NCBI GenBank assembly: GCA_943735955.1
Contig: OX030958.1
Coordinates: forward strand, 4,571,318-4,635,317
Origin: Piscicola geometra
Lineage: Eukaryota; Annelida; Clitellata; Hirudinida; Piscicolidae
Length of the DNA: 64,000 nucleotides
Direction: 5' to 3'
The notes beneath the pieces are model-generated. The model made no database searches and was not told the DNA's origin. It worked only from the letters and a program-made list of their open reading frames with translations. Made by a program: the position numbers and the translations under genes. How positions within the stretch are numbered: the stretch's first letter is position 1; each line of letters opens with the position of its first letter. Positions 27,126 through 39,655 of this stretch are shown piece by piece.

Positions 27126-27891
27126 CTTTCCAGAGACTTCCTTGCAGTATCCTGTCTTCAGAGGCTCACAACTAAGGTATATATCACACTGGTACATTAG
27201 GTCTTTCAGAGTGGTCAGACATTCCTCACCACTCCTAGTGGTTGTTTGAAGAGTTGATGATTATTGCTGAGAATGAATAAAACTTAATAAAAGAAAAATG
27301 TTAGATCTTCAAAAAATAGAGATTACCTCTCACTACTGTGAGAGACCACCACAAGGAAATGTCCTGCCTCCTCCAGCAACAACTTGAGTCTGTTTACGAG
27401 CTGTAGAACTTGCATGTGAGTGGAACCAAGCGACATGAAGACGGAAAGATCGTCAATGATTATCATTTTTTTGTTTCCATTCAGCTGTCTGAAAGTTTGT
27501 TCGATTAGACTGCTCACTTCCTGCATATCTAAAGCATTGCCTGGCTGGTAGAAAAGTATTAATTTAGATAAATAAATGTAAGATGGGAATATACTTACAT
27601 TTTCAAGGTACTTCATAGCGAAGTGTTGAATGAAATTGAATTGCAGAAACTTGTTATCTTCTTGAAACTTTTTGAGATTAATAGACGTTTTGTTTGCAAT
27701 GTTAACATAATTGCTGTTTGTTTGACTTGTGCTGATTAGACAAATTGAAAAATCATCTTTGATGAAACGTGAAATGAAGTAGTTGATGAGGAACGAGCCT
27801 TCCCCATCTGTCTCGTTTATCAGAACCATTTTTGTGTTTGACTGTGGTTTATTTTCGATTTCTAAAAAGTCGTCCAATGATTGATACATTA
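27126..27891 (-). CDS. ELP6: Elongator complex subunit ELP6
   Basis: Minus-strand exons 27599-27891, 27327-27544 and 27126-27234. ELP6 is a RecA-fold, ATPase-like subunit without catalytic motifs. With ELP4/5 it forms the ring that supports tRNA wobble-uridine modification by Elongator. Visible matches: the N terminus LDDFLEIENK with a GSFLINYFISRF segment, the Walker-B-like strand MIIIDDLSVFMSLGS, LVVVSHSSER, and the last exon LMYQCDIYLSCEPLKTGYCK, which corresponds to the human SHLILRAEGLATGFC region. The first intron (27545-27598) is only 54 bases, in frame and stop-free, so an ORF scan reads through it. The start ATG lies 6 bases from an assembly gap. The last residues are missing. Confidence 0.88.
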
Positions 27892-27897
27892 TGGGTA

Positions 27898-28097
27898 NNN
27901 NNNNNNNNNNNNNNNNNNNNNNNNNNNNNNNNNNNNNNNNNNNNNNNNNNNNNNNNNNNNNNNNNNNNNNNNNNNNNNNNNNNNNNNNNNNNNNNNNNNN
28001 NNNNNNNNNNNNNNNNNNNNNNNNNNNNNNNNNNNNNNNNNNNNNNNNNNNNNNNNNNNNNNNNNNNNNNNNNNNNNNNNNNNNNNNNNNNNNNNNN
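27898..28097. other. assembly gap (200 N)
   Basis: A run of exactly 200 N, probably a standard-size placeholder, so the true distance is unknown. It falls just upstream of the ELP6 start codon and hides its promoter. Confidence 1.
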
Positions 28098-29607
28098 GAC
28101 TTGTCAGGGAAAAGGAAAAAACTGTTAAATAACCGGTCTTAGATTATGAAATAATATTTTGTAAATATGTTATAGTATGTTATAATTATATGAAATAATT
28201 AAAGTCCTTAGTTTGTTCCTGATCCAAGCTTCCAGTGGAGAATCATCTTGCTTTTATAGACTAATGTGCTGAAAAAGCAATCGAAAATGAATGAATGTTT
28301 TTTCTCTGTGTTTTGAATTTAAATGCGTTCATTTAATAAGAACATGCTTCTCTTGCTTGAAAGACAGTCATTTTGTGTCAGACTGATTCATGAAGAGGTT
28401 TTGAGTCTGACGTTTCAAAGGAGCTTCAATAAAAATTATTTTTTATTTAAAAAAATTAACATATTTTAATTGAACGATTTAAATATTTTTTATTAAAAAT
28501 TCATTTCAAAGAATTACGCCCACACAGAAAGCTAGTATTTTTTCGAAGGAATTCATGAGTAATTGCTTCTAACCGCCCTCCATTCCATCAGCATTACCAG
28601 ACCAAACCACTAGAACTTTGCTATTTTCTACCACTCCCATAGTACGCATTGCATTGCATGTGAAGTTGACAATACTCTCTGATGCGTGACCAGCAAGCAA
28701 GATCCCCACGAACCAACCACTCGACATAGCAGTCGCTAAGAGCTTCGCATGCTAGCCTCAATTATTGAGTAATACTATCGTTATAAACCGAACGTTTAAG
28801 GAACGTTAATTATATTTAAATGGTAAAGCAGGAATCCATTAGGACCTTTTAAGTGTCGCGCCAATGAATGAAAATAATGGTGAAAGTAATGGTAATTGAA
28901 AGTAATGGTGGTGATTGGAAAAATTGGTATTTATTGCGTGTTTATTTATCTGCTCTTGAGTTATGAATGTTCTGTTAAGATAATAGTTTAATTCACGAAT
29001 CTGCATTGCAGTGTGCTGAATATAAATAATTGCAAGCAATGTATCTGCCATTGTGTCTTAACGCTAACATAACACTAGGAATTTTGCTTGCCCCATGTGG
29101 AGAAATTAATTAATAAGATCACAGATTACACTTTATTACTGGTAACGGATAATATTTTTATAATAGATATCTATGGAAGTTAAATTAAAAAGTTACAAAT
29201 TCTCTTAACATTTATTTTGTTGAAGTTTTGTGTAATATGTTCAAAGTTGGCATTAAATTGTTCCGACGGATGATTGTGGACTGACAGTGAAGGCAGATAA
29301 TTATCAGATAACTCATCTGCATAAGTTTCAAAACATTGAAAGAATCTGCGACATGTGTTTTATTGAGGTTATTATTAGAGCTATTGTGTGACTGGCAGAG
29401 AAGCGAATGTCGCTGACTAAAGCTTCGTGGGTTGACTTTGGCTCGGAATGAGTTGGACGTTCTGCCGTTGAGAAGTCTGCAGCTTAAGAAGATATTTACA
29501 CACGTTGAAGCATTTGCTACAATTTAATTTCAAAGTAACTCCAAGATAAGTTCTTAAGTTTTTGGCTAAAAAGTAATTCAAAGTAAAGATCACGCTTAAT
29601 ATTTAGT
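28098..29607. other. intergenic, upstream of tensin-like gene
   Basis: AT-rich, with no recognisable coding or RNA gene on either strand. An upstream non-coding exon or the promoter of the tensin-like gene may lie here. Confidence 0.45.
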
Positions 29608-32600
29608 ATGACTACTTTTCGCTCCAACAACAAGCATCTCCTAGAAGAAGATCATAACCATAACCCTCATCTTCCTTCTCTTCATCAACGTCCTTCCAGG
29701 TCGACATTACACTATCGCCACCCGTCTTCCTCCGCTCAGCAGCACTCATTCGTTCAAGATCATCATCAAAACTTTTCTCAAAACCATCTTCTTCCTCCTC
29801 CTCCTCATCCTCTTCATCCCCACCACCAACGTGACTATAGTCATGGCAACGAAAACCGTCGGAAGACGATTGGAGGTGTGTCATACAGCCACAAGAGTAA
29901 AAGCAGTGGCAGCAACAACAAGAAGCGAGGAGCAGGTAGCAATGGCAACCACAACATTGACCACCTGCTTGACAACATTCCTTCCTTTCGCTACGATAGC
30001 CTTGATCGCATCAACAACAAAGACAAAAACAACAGCAACTACAGCAATATCAACAACAACAACAACTTGAATCCAAAGAACCCTTTTGATCACAGAATTG
30101 GAGCTAACCGCAACATCATCAACGACAACAACAACAAAAACAGTTCGCAACATTTAAACGTTGAGCAAAACAACAACCACATCAGCGGAATTTTTTTCTC
30201 ACACAACAAAAAGGACAGAATCGAATCCTCCAACAACAACAAAAACCAAAACAACACTAACAACTCCAACGCTGCAAACCATTACGAATACCTGCAAACA
30301 TTCAACAAAAACACCGCCACGTCTCCAAACAAGAAGACAGATTCTTCTGTAGAGCAACTCATTAAACCTCAACACAACAACTACAACCATTACGCTAACA
30401 ACAACTTTTTACAAGATAATAATGGAATCTTGAAACATTCAAGAAATGCTTCTCAGAAGAGCACCAACCCCAAGGCATATCTACTTGATCAAAACAGTGC
30501 AAGCATGCATCCTCACAATCAACCATCACTTCTCACTCACTCTCCCAAACACATTCCAACTTTCAACCACAACACCCAACAGACTCCAAACTACAAATCT
30601 CAACAAAACTCCCACCCAACACTTTCGCAGCCATCCATCTCTTTCCAAAACACTCCAAGACAGCTTGAAGCCATCAAAACCACAGTGGAGCCATCCATGG
30701 ATGCACTTCCTCCCAGCATTCAGCCACCCCGTTATGAAGATGTCCTGGAAGATGGAGGAAACACCATGAAACGAGTTGAACCGCTCTCTCTACCTTCTTC
30801 CCTACCTCTCTCTGTATCTTCCTCTGTAACACCTCATGCACCTCCTTTTTCCCAAATGTCCTGTCTCAAAGAAGACCAACCTGTCCACCACTCAAGGACG
30901 CGCAGTGAAGTGCAAGTACACAAAACGAAAACCATTACGGGTAAGACTTCTTTTAAATCCATAAAAATTTAAATCTCATTAAAAAAATTTGTATCTCATG
31001 AAAAAGTAATGTTGATGCATATTGGGGGATGCATTTGTTCAGATGATACAAACAGCAAGTGGAAAAACCTGACGGTAAACTCTCCGAAGCTACCCGCTGT
31101 AAGCATTTTCATTGTTGCAAATGCTAACATGGCACAGCCTAACTTGCGATGTATAAACTCTGAAGTTGTTTGACCTTCAGAAGGCGGTCTCCCTCGTGCC
31201 CATCGGAGTTGAGGGCATCGAAACCTACCTGCCCAGACTCGTGCTGCACGACAACAGTGAGGCTTCACAAATTAATTACAATCACAAAGCCATCTTTTTG
31301 AGTTTTAAAGGCAGTATAAGCCATGTGAACACATTTTCAGCGTAATATTTTCTCTTGAGGGAAAAGTAATCTACGTGCTTGATATCATTGATACATGATG
31401 TGTTGCCTACAAGTTCTAGTGAAACTACTTTTCCAGCTCTGCACAAGACTCGTAGCAAGTCTCTGGTACGCAATTCCGTGACTGAGAGAAACCAAAGTCA
31501 TGACGGGTGAGTAGCTTGTGAACGAGATACTCTATTAAACTTTTCAAATTTTGAAAATGAGATTTAACGAAATGATTCACAAACGACAGAAAAAGAAGGG
31601 TGATGAAAGATAGTTCAGAAATGGAAGAAGAAGAAGAAGAGGGAAGAAGAGAGGGAGGAGGAGAGCTAGACCACCTGGAGTGGTTCGTGCCTCGTATGAC
31701 CAGGAGTCAAGGTATGTGGGGAAAGAAAAAGCTTATAAACCATTGAAACGACCTCTGCTGATATATCTTCAACGTTAAATTTATCCTATTTAAAGTCACC
31801 GACATCTAATCCATAAATCACAGCAATAGCCTACTTGCAACACAAGCCGAGCGGATCTTTCTTGGTGCGTCAAAGTTCTTCCTACTCGGGCCTGTACACG
31901 CTGGTTGTGATGGTGGAGACAGAGAAAGAGAATGCAACGAGAGGTTTGTGGCAATGGACTTAAATAGTTAATATGGATATTAATGGTAAATATGGATATT
32001 AATGGTAAATATGGATATTAATGGTAAATATGGATATTAATGGTTAATATGGATTTTATTGTTAAATATTATAAACATTTTAAACTCGGTATAAAGCTAT
32101 TAAAACCTTCAAGTTCATCTCAAACCCTTGTGTGCATAGAAAGGAAAGTCTGCAACTTTCTGATCGAGGTGTCTCCCACTGGAGCCAGGCTGAAAGGCTA
32201 CAGAAACGAACCGGAGTTTGGTAGGCGGTGTGCTTTTGCTACCAGTTGTTTTGAAACGATTTCAAAAATATTTTTTGCAATTTAGAAATAGTTTTAGCTT
32301 TGGCACTAATTACAACGTAAAATTAACGACTTTCTTGATATTATTAACTTAATGATTAAGTGTAAATTCATGAAAAAGACGACAACGCTGCGATCCAATC
32401 TCACAGTTAACCTCAAGGCGTTGATCGACCACCACTGCAAAGAGGCTCTAGGCCTTCCATGTAAGCTGGTAAGTGCCACGAAAACCGCAAAGTCAAGGTC
32501 ATCTTTCAAAGAGTCTCCACCCACCATGCACTTTGGATCCTTTCCCACAGATGGCTTTCCAGATTATTTAGCGCTTAGTAATGCTTTTAAATTCTGTTCC

Positions 32601-33159
32601 GCAAACAAGGAGAAAGCCAGATTGAGTGAAGTTGAAGTGGAAGTGACAAAGAATGGAGTGGTCTTGGAGAAGGACGGACAAAGGTGCGTGCAATTGCTTT
32701 GACGGATGTGCTTGTCTAACTCATGGTTAACTTTATTTTGTTTCAGACTGCTCTTTCCTATGAAAACGATCAGTTACTGCGCTCTCGACGCTCAGAACAA
32801 AAGGTGAAGCAGTTTGTGATGTTTGAAAGATTAATATAATGCAAGATACTTTTATAGTTTTTTCATAAAACTTTTTATTCTTGAAGCTGGAACTTTCGAG
32901 ACATCTACGAAAACATCCAGTACACGTGAGTTTCTATTCTTTTTCGAATATTTATTTTAATAATATCAATTTTATAATTAATCTGCCATCAATTTTAACG
33001 GTTCATCCATGAAAATAAAATGTTTATTTTTCCTGCAGACATTTTGGCTTTGTGGTTCAGACGTCCAATACCACCAGGCAAGAAGTTCACGTACTATCGA
33101 CAGTACCTGGCAAAGCAAACTCTATCGTGCAACAAATTAAAAAATTTATGAACCAATGA
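29608..33159 (+). CDS. tensin-type SH2-PTB adaptor protein
   Basis: Exons approximately 29608-30940, 31043-31099, 31183-31250, 31439-31500, 31589-31711, 31824-31950, 32140-32220, 32385-32682, 32747-32801, 32887-32922 and 33039-33159. The first exon is disordered and rich in Asn, His and Pro (about 440 residues). The SH2 domain begins WFVPRMTRSQAIAYL, with the phosphotyrosine-binding SFLVRQSSSYSGLYTL, then NFLIEVSPTGARLKGY and LPCKL. The tensin PTB follows: EVEVTKNGVVLEKDGQR, LLFPMKTISYCALDAQ, HFGFVVQTSN and VQQIKKFMNQ to the stop. Tensins link integrin beta tails and phosphotyrosine proteins to actin. No PTEN-like phosphatase/C2 region is seen upstream, so the product resembles the short tensin-4 (cten) layout. 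Alternatively 29608 is an internal exon (a TTTAG lies just before it) and the N terminus is upstream. Confidence 0.88.
31957..32052. repeat. 19-bp tandem repeat (about 4-5 copies)
   Basis: Units of TATGGATATTAATGGTAAA in the intron between the SH2-domain exons. Confidence 0.88.
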
Positions 33160-33619
33160 TTAATTTCAAAACTGATTTGTTCTTGAAAAGGGTAGATGAA
33201 GGTTAGATAACATATTGGTTAATAAGGCTTGACTTAGTTATCAATTTTTATTGAAATTTGTAGCATTTAAACTCTTACATTTATTTGATCATTTCCTATC
33301 CAGCACATGTGTTTTTGATTATACATTTTTGATTTTTTTCGATAAATAAAATTAAAAAATAACTGTATAAATTTAGTTAAGTTTCTATAATTTTGTAAAA
33401 AAAATGAAGCACCTCTAATTAAAACTTCAGCTAACTTTTAAAATGTTTTACCACAAAAAAGTTTTTTAAACCAATTTTTTCCATTATTAAACTATATTGC
33501 ATTAGTTTAGGAAAAATTAATGTGCATTTATTTAAATAAAGGAAATATTTTTCAATGATAAACTTATTAATACTAATATAAAATATTAAGTTTCAAACTT
33601 AAGTCTTTTTCCTTTCAAA
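33160..33619. other. tensin 3' UTR / RAD1 5' region
   Basis: Very AT-rich spacer between two genes on the same strand. No gene is seen. Confidence 0.5.
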
Positions 33620-36212
33620 ATGATTTCTTCTCAAGGAAGAACCAACAAGCAGGGATCAAATGTTTTAGAAGCCAGAATGGACAACGCTAGAGATATGGCA
33701 ACACTTTTAAAAGCAGTGCACTTCAAAGAAGTAACAGGCCTTCTTTTATCAAAGAATAATATATGTTTTGAGTTTTTAAAAGTGTTTCTCTAAAATATTT
33801 TATATATATTTTATTTATAAATATATTTGTAAATGAATAAAGAATTATGAAGTTGTATGTGAAAATTCATGCATGATTCTATTATAATACCCAGACAGCT
33901 CTGATCTCTGCATCAGAGCAGGGACTGAAGGTTAGTGTGGATGACTCGAAAGCCTTTTTGGCGAACGCATACATCCAGGCTGAGCTCTTCAGCCACTACT
34001 CCATCAAGCAAGATGTCCTCTTCAGAATCAATCTCAACATACTCCTCGTTGGTTCATTCATTTTTATTATTATTGTTATTCGCTAATCATTTCATTTCAA
34101 CATCTAACCATAGTAATCTCAAGCGTTTTCTCCATCTTGTTATTTTCAATCTTTTTCATGCAACCTCTAATTCTATGCTAAATAAACATTGTCATGATCA
34201 TCTTCATCACCACTGCAGGAGTGCTTGAACATCTTTGGAGGCACCTCTTTCTCATCTCCCTCCTCCAACCATACAGCCTTTGAACTCTGCTATGCTGGAG
34301 AGGGGCACCCACTCATCCTTATGTGCGTCCAGTGCTTTTCTCTAAATCATTTCAAAAACACTCATTTCTTTTCATTAATGTCATCTATTTTGAATTAAAT
34401 TTTTAATTCTATTTTGAATTAAATTCTTTATTCTATTTTGAATTAAATTCTTTATTCTATTTTGAATTAACTTCTTTATTCTATTTTGAATTAAATTCTT
34501 TATTCTATTTTGAATTAAATTCTTTATTCTATTTTGAATTAAATTCTTTATTCTATTTTGAATTAAATTCTTTATTCTCTTTTGAATTAAATTCTTTATT
34601 CTATTTTGAATTAAATTCTTTATTCTATTTTGAATTAAATTCTTTATTCTATTTTGAATTAAATTCTTTATTCTATTTTGAATCAAATTCTTTATTCTAT
34701 TTTGAATTAAATTCTTTATTCTATTTTGGATTAACTTCTTTATTCTATTTTGAATTAAATTTTTAATTATAGTATATTTTGAATTAAATTTTTAATTCTA
34801 GTATATTTTGAATTAAATTTTTAATTCTAGTATATTTTGAATTAAATTTTTAATTCTAGTATATTTTAAATAAAATGTTATTTTATCCTATTCTAAATTA
34901 ATCTATTATTTCAATCAATCAAATAGATTTCTATAGCTCTCTTCAAATTCAAGAGCATATTTAAATTAAACTGCCATTCATCTTCACCACAACGCAACCT
35001 CTCAGTCTGGAAGAGGGAGGTGTGATGACTAACTGCTCCATCAAGACCCTAGAGCCTGATATCGCCCTCAACTTTGAGTTTGACAATGACGCTGTCATAA
35101 ACAAACTCATTATCAAGGTAACTTGAACCATTTTCTATTAATTTTGAAATACGGGAAAAATTATTTGTATTTTTCGATTTCAATGCTAATATTGGAAATG
35201 CCTACAAGTGTCGCCGAGTTCATTCGTCGGCGAATTAAACGTATACTTCTTGAAACACGCATGCCTCTTTTGTGTAACATCACTGAATCCAAGTCACAGT
35301 ACCCCCTCTGTCTCCACAGTCCGAGTGTCTGAAGGAAGTTTTTCTGGAGCTGGACCAGAGCAGTGAGGTGATGCAGTTGGAGATCTCGCCCGACAAACCA
35401 CATTTCCGAATCTCCACCTTCGGCAACACTGGAACATACCACGTGCGTGCTGGAATGGGTCGGCTATGGTACTGGTGGTTGTCCTATGGTGCCGATTGTC
35501 AAAGAGATAATCATTTACTGTCGTAAGCGTCATTGTCCTTCTGTCACTCGAACTGACGCCCTTTCAGTGGGACTTCCCGAAGGATTCTGAAATGATGGAG
35601 CAGTTCTCCTGCACCAGGCCTCAAAGCATCAGGTGCCCTTTCTTCGCCAACCCCAACTAAAAACGCTTCAACATTGCCACTACCCGCCCATCACCCACTA
35701 CCCAGCCACCCGCCAACTTTTCACCCACTACCTACCACCCACCACTACCCACCCACTACCTACCACCCACCACTACCCACCCACTACCTACCATCCACCA
35801 CTACCCACCCACTACCTACCACCCACCACTACCTACCACCCACCACTACTTACCACCACACAGGTACCGCATGTCTCTGATACGACCATCCCTCAAGGCA
35901 CTCATGGTGTCCAGTCGCACATCACTACGCACCCTCGCTACTGGCTGCATGTCGCTGCAGTTCATGATCTGTCTAGACGCAGGTCTCACCTCCTTCACAG
36001 AGTATTACGTAAGTACTTGTGCCATATAATAATGAATACTTAATAAATAAGCAATAATTTTTCCTTGTTTTATATTCCATGATTTTCACCTTGAAAAGCT
36101 GTTATGCACCATTCATTCAATCATCTTCTTGTAAATTATACTCACTTTTCTACAGTGTTCCCCGAACGTCGACGACGGTGACGATGGCGACGTAGATGAC
36201 TCTGAGAACTGA
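33620..36212 (+). CDS. RAD1: checkpoint clamp subunit RAD1 (9-1-1 complex)
   Basis: Eight exons: 33620-33730, 33895-34047, 34219-34322, 35006-35117, 35320-35442, 35568-35632, 35864-36008 and 36156-36212. About 290 residues, near the human 282. RAD1 forms the PCNA-like RAD9-RAD1-HUS1 clamp loaded at damaged DNA to activate ATR. Matches across the whole length: DNARDMATLLKAVHF, NAYIQAELF, FRINLNILL, ECLNIFGG, LEEGGVMTNCSIKTLEP, VINKLIIK, SSEVMQLEISPDKPHFRIST, DFPKDSEMME, YRMSLIRPSLKAL and MSLQFMI. It ends in an acidic tail (DDGDDGDVDDSEN), as the human protein does. Introns 3 and 6 contain minisatellites. Start: the first ATG, giving a human-like N terminus. Confidence 0.95.
34381..34870. repeat. 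24-bp minisatellite in RAD1 intron 3
   Basis: About 15 near-identical units of TTTTGAATTAAATTCTTTATTCTA (24 bp) run to about 34735. A variant form with TTTTTAATTCTAGTATA follows to 34870. Its minus-strand reading (IKNLIQNR repeated) is an artefact. Confidence 0.95.
34908..34960 (-). repeat. dispersed retroelement 3'-tail repeat, copy B
   Basis: On the minus strand: GCTCTTGAATTTGAAGAG, AGCTATAGAAATC and TATTTGATTGATTG. Nearly the same as the plus-strand copy at 58819. It lies in RAD1 intron 3, directly after the minisatellite. Confidence 0.6.
35685..35862. repeat. CCCACCACTACCCACCCACTACCTA minisatellite in RAD1 intron 6
   Basis: Imperfect units of about 25 bp, (CCACCACTACCCACCCACTA and variants), run into the acceptor ACCACACAG of exon 7, so the repeat supplies the polypyrimidine-like tract. 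Confidence 0.9.
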
Positions 36213-36700
36213 TCTACACGCACTCCTGAATCTCTTCGCCAATACAGGCATTGTTCCATTTGCTTCACCAACCCTCCGAATATACGGCGCATATGTGATT
36301 CGATTGGAGCCTCCAACAGCGAAGCAATCAATTTCACACAATTACTGATAATTATTATTACTGATAAAATAATTATAAATTAATAATAATAATTATTTAG
36401 AAAGTATCAACACTTGCATTTCCATTTCTTATGTACATACGAATAAATACTATACATTTTGTATCTGTGATGATGATGATGGTGATGGTGGTGGTGATGA
36501 TGATGATGATGGTGATTCACAAGCGTTTGAATGGAGCTTGAATTGGAATATTGTACGTCAAAAAGTGAAAAGACCGGAAAACGATGAATAATGCAATATA
36601 TTGATGCGTCTGAACTAAATTGTCTATGTAGTATGTGCTAGCTCTATGCCTATTATGTTTCTATCGAGACTACTTGTAATATATGCTGTTTTGTATATAG
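36213..36700. other. convergent 3' region between RAD1 and the MLK gene
   Basis: Contains a short GATGATGGTGGTG tract (36468-36516) and AT-rich sequence. No gene is seen. Confidence 0.5.
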
Positions 36701-39655
36701 TTAAGTAGTGTTAAGTTGGTTGAAGAAGTTTTTGAGTACTGTGACGTTTTGCGCTTGTTTGAGTAGTTGCAGGGAGTTGTGCGGGTGTCGTTGGTGGTAG
36801 CGTCTGGTGACCGGGAAGGTGTAGTGGTCGGGTGGCTGCGTGATCGAGGTGATGGAGGCGTACTTGGAGCGTTTGAGACTTTCGTTGTTGACGTTGAAGG
36901 TGATGCTGGATGAGCGGGAAGCGATGGTTGCGATGCTGTTGCAGGAAAAGTTGATTTGTTCCGGACTCGGATTGTTGCCCGTGACGTAGACCTTGGTTTT
37001 GCTGGCTGTTTGAATGATCTCGACCTTGAACGGGAAGTTTTCGACCGATTGGATTCTTGAAGAGAAGAGGTTGTTTTGCTGCGTGGAAGAGGAAAGACAG
37101 GGTTGACTAGTAGAGAGAGGCAGAAAGGAGGGTCTTCGTGACGATTGAGAGTTTTGAGGGAAGAGGGAAATTCGCTTGTTTGCGATGATCTTGGCTTCGG
37201 GTTTTCTTGTTGACGTTACCATTGTGTTGAAAGCGTTCCGTATACCCTCCAACCACCCGACTTTGTTCTTTTCGTGTTCTGCGCGTTAAAATTCGAAATA
37301 GGATTATTTTAATTACCGGGGAGGTTGAAAGAGTTTGGAAATATCTCTTTCAATCAATTATCACAACTCACCTTGCGAAGTGTCTTGACTAGAATCTTTA
37401 CCCTCAACTGAAAAATATTTTTTAAGACTTCGAGAACAAAGTTCTTTTTGTTATAAGTTTATTGTACAAACCTTCAGTGAAACGGAGCCTTTGTAGATGG
37501 AAAGTCGGACTGACGTCTGTCTGCTCGACCACTGTCTTGAAGCGGTGCTGAAAGCCTGATGGAAAGTACATGGTGATCAGGAAATGTTTTTGAGTATCGC
37601 TTTTCTAAATAACGATAAATTCATTCTATCAAGAACAACTTCTTTTCTGCTATACATTTAGCATATTCACCAGTTGGTTTGCTGATGGTGAGGTCCTTCT
37701 TTACAAACGTGAAAAACCCAAATTTCTTCGATTTCTTTTTTTTGCCTACGTTCATTTGCTTGACTGCGAGGTAGATTTGCTTTTCGATCAGCTCCATCTC
37801 CATCTTCTGGATTTCGAAATACTGGTTCTTAATGCCCCCCATGATCTTCTCCATGTACTCCTGCCCACCCTGTCCTTCCACCATTTCTGGCACTTCTTGG
37901 ATCTGTGCGGTTTAAAATGTTAAAGAAAAATGAAGGAATAACATTTTTTAGAAGTTGAGAGGAAAATTAAGAATGTTTCTCACGCTTTGCGTTTTCTTTA
38001 TCTCCATTTGTCGGTCAATCTCAAGCACCCACTTTTCATGCAGTTTCATAAAGCCCTCATCACCACCGGGCACCGAAACCTCCATGTCCTTCAGTCTCTT
38101 CAATAAGGGATCGAAGTCAGGTCTCTGCTTGGGATCTCTGTTCCAACAGTCTGTGAGCATTTATTAGTGATGAGAGAACTCTCTTGGATAGGTTATGAAA
38201 CTCTTAAAGTCGAATTAACCTTCGAGCACTTGCTTGAACTCCAGCGGACAAAGGTGGGGGATGGGCAGCTGGAGGATGTTTTTGCCGACCCCGAAGACAA
38301 TCTGGAACTGGTTGAAGTTCTTGTAAGGCACTTGCGACGTCAACAGTTCCCAAAAGACCACTCCGAAACTGTTGTGGAATGATTATGACAAAACTAATAC
38401 ACGAGCTGTATTACCAATGTAAGACAGTCTTTGAAAAATGAGTCTTGAAGACTTAAAAATGAGAGTTTCAAATTAAATACTAAGTCTCAACGAACCTCCA
38501 CACGTCACTTTCCCGGCACACTCGATGGTCCTTGAATACCTCAGGCGCCATCCACTCAAACGTTCCAGCCGCATTTGTCACCACCAGCGTCTGCGAAGAC
38601 TGTTTCGCCAGCCCGAAATCGGTAATCTTGAGCGTCTTGTGGCTTTGTCTGTTGCGCTCTTCGGAAATGAGGACTGTATGATGGTTGAAGAAAATAATGT
38701 TTTCCGCTGGAATCTATAGGCTTTTATTATGAAATTTCACATTATTTTTTTATAGTTATTTATGAAAAGTTTTTTTCGTATTTCAAACTTCCAGCTTTTC
38801 ACCATTGGTCGATTTAAGGTCTCTATGCAGGATCGATTGGATGGGGGCGTGGTTATGCAGGTAATCCATGCCTTGGGCGACCTGCAGGGCCCAGTTGATG
38901 ATGCATGAGGAAGACAGGAAGTTGTTTTTGAGGTGCTCTGACAAGGAACCTCCCTGCAGTGAAGAAGAATTGAGTAGGATGAACATCACAGGAAGAATAG
39001 TCTGAAGATTAATTTAAGCTTTATCTTATATAACAACAACCTTGACGAACTCCATCACCAGGCAGTACTCCTGCTCCAAGGCGTACACTCCGATGAGCGA
39101 TATAATGTTCGGATGCCGCAGAAGCCAAATTATTTTGGCTTCGTTTTGCACCATTTCCGCAACGGAAGTGTCCGAAATCATCTTCACAGCCACTTCCCTG
39201 TTCTTCCACAGTCCCCTGCGAACTGTGGCAAAGCCGCCTTTTCCTATCACCTCCTTCAAATCAACCTGCGTGTGATGCAACTTCAAATAACGACTCATTG
39301 CATTGCAAACGCCAACACAAACCTCTCTATGGTTGATCATCCGCGGTAGCATCCTCATCTGCTTCGAGGCGTTCCTCACCTTGGTAACGTACATCTTCGG
39401 AAGGTAACCCACCTCATTTCCTCCGTCCATCTTCCTCCCTCTCCACCAGTTGATGCGCGCATCTTCGTTCTTGTTGATGATCTCGATTCGGTCTCCCTTC
39501 TGAAAGGACAACTCGTCAGGCTGGTGAGAGGGGTAGTGGAAGAGTGCCTTGTACTCTTCCGAAAGGGCATTTACTTGAAATGATGCCTTCTTCCCAAACA
39601 CTTTCTTTCTTCTCCCCCAACCGTCATAGGCTTCGAGGAGACCTTCTTCGTACAT
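36701..39655 (-). CDS. mixed-lineage kinase (MAP3K9/10/11/21 type; SH3 plus kinase)
   Basis: Minus-strand exons about 39041-39655, 38803-38953, 38496-38673, 38219-38367, 37984-38152, 37671-37902, 37472-37556, 37376-37408 and 36701-37278. The SH3 domain reads ALFHYPSHQPDELSFQKGD, WWRG and VGYLPKMYV. The kinase has GKGGFATVRRG (Gly loop), EVAVKMI (Lys), HRDLKSTN, ITDFGLAK, NAAGTFEWMAPEV, SDVWSFGVVFWELLT, PIPHLCP and DCWNRDPKQRPDF. All catalytic residues are present. An amphipathic segment and a Lys-rich run (GKKKKSKKFG) follow, where MLKs have a leucine zipper and basic region. MLKs phosphorylate MKK4/7 upstream of JNK. The zipper is short and the usual CRIB motif is not obvious. The start is the first ATG of an open frame that continues upstream, so an earlier exon is possible. 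Confidence 0.88.

Noticed and set aside
34381..34686. Minus-strand frame of repeated IKNLIQNR
   Set aside because: It is the 24-bp minisatellite in RAD1 intron 3 read in one frame; no splice signals or start.
34381..34870. CRISPR-like array (regular repeats)
   Set aside because: Units are head-to-tail with no spacers, in a eukaryotic intron; a minisatellite. The same applies to 55470-55985.
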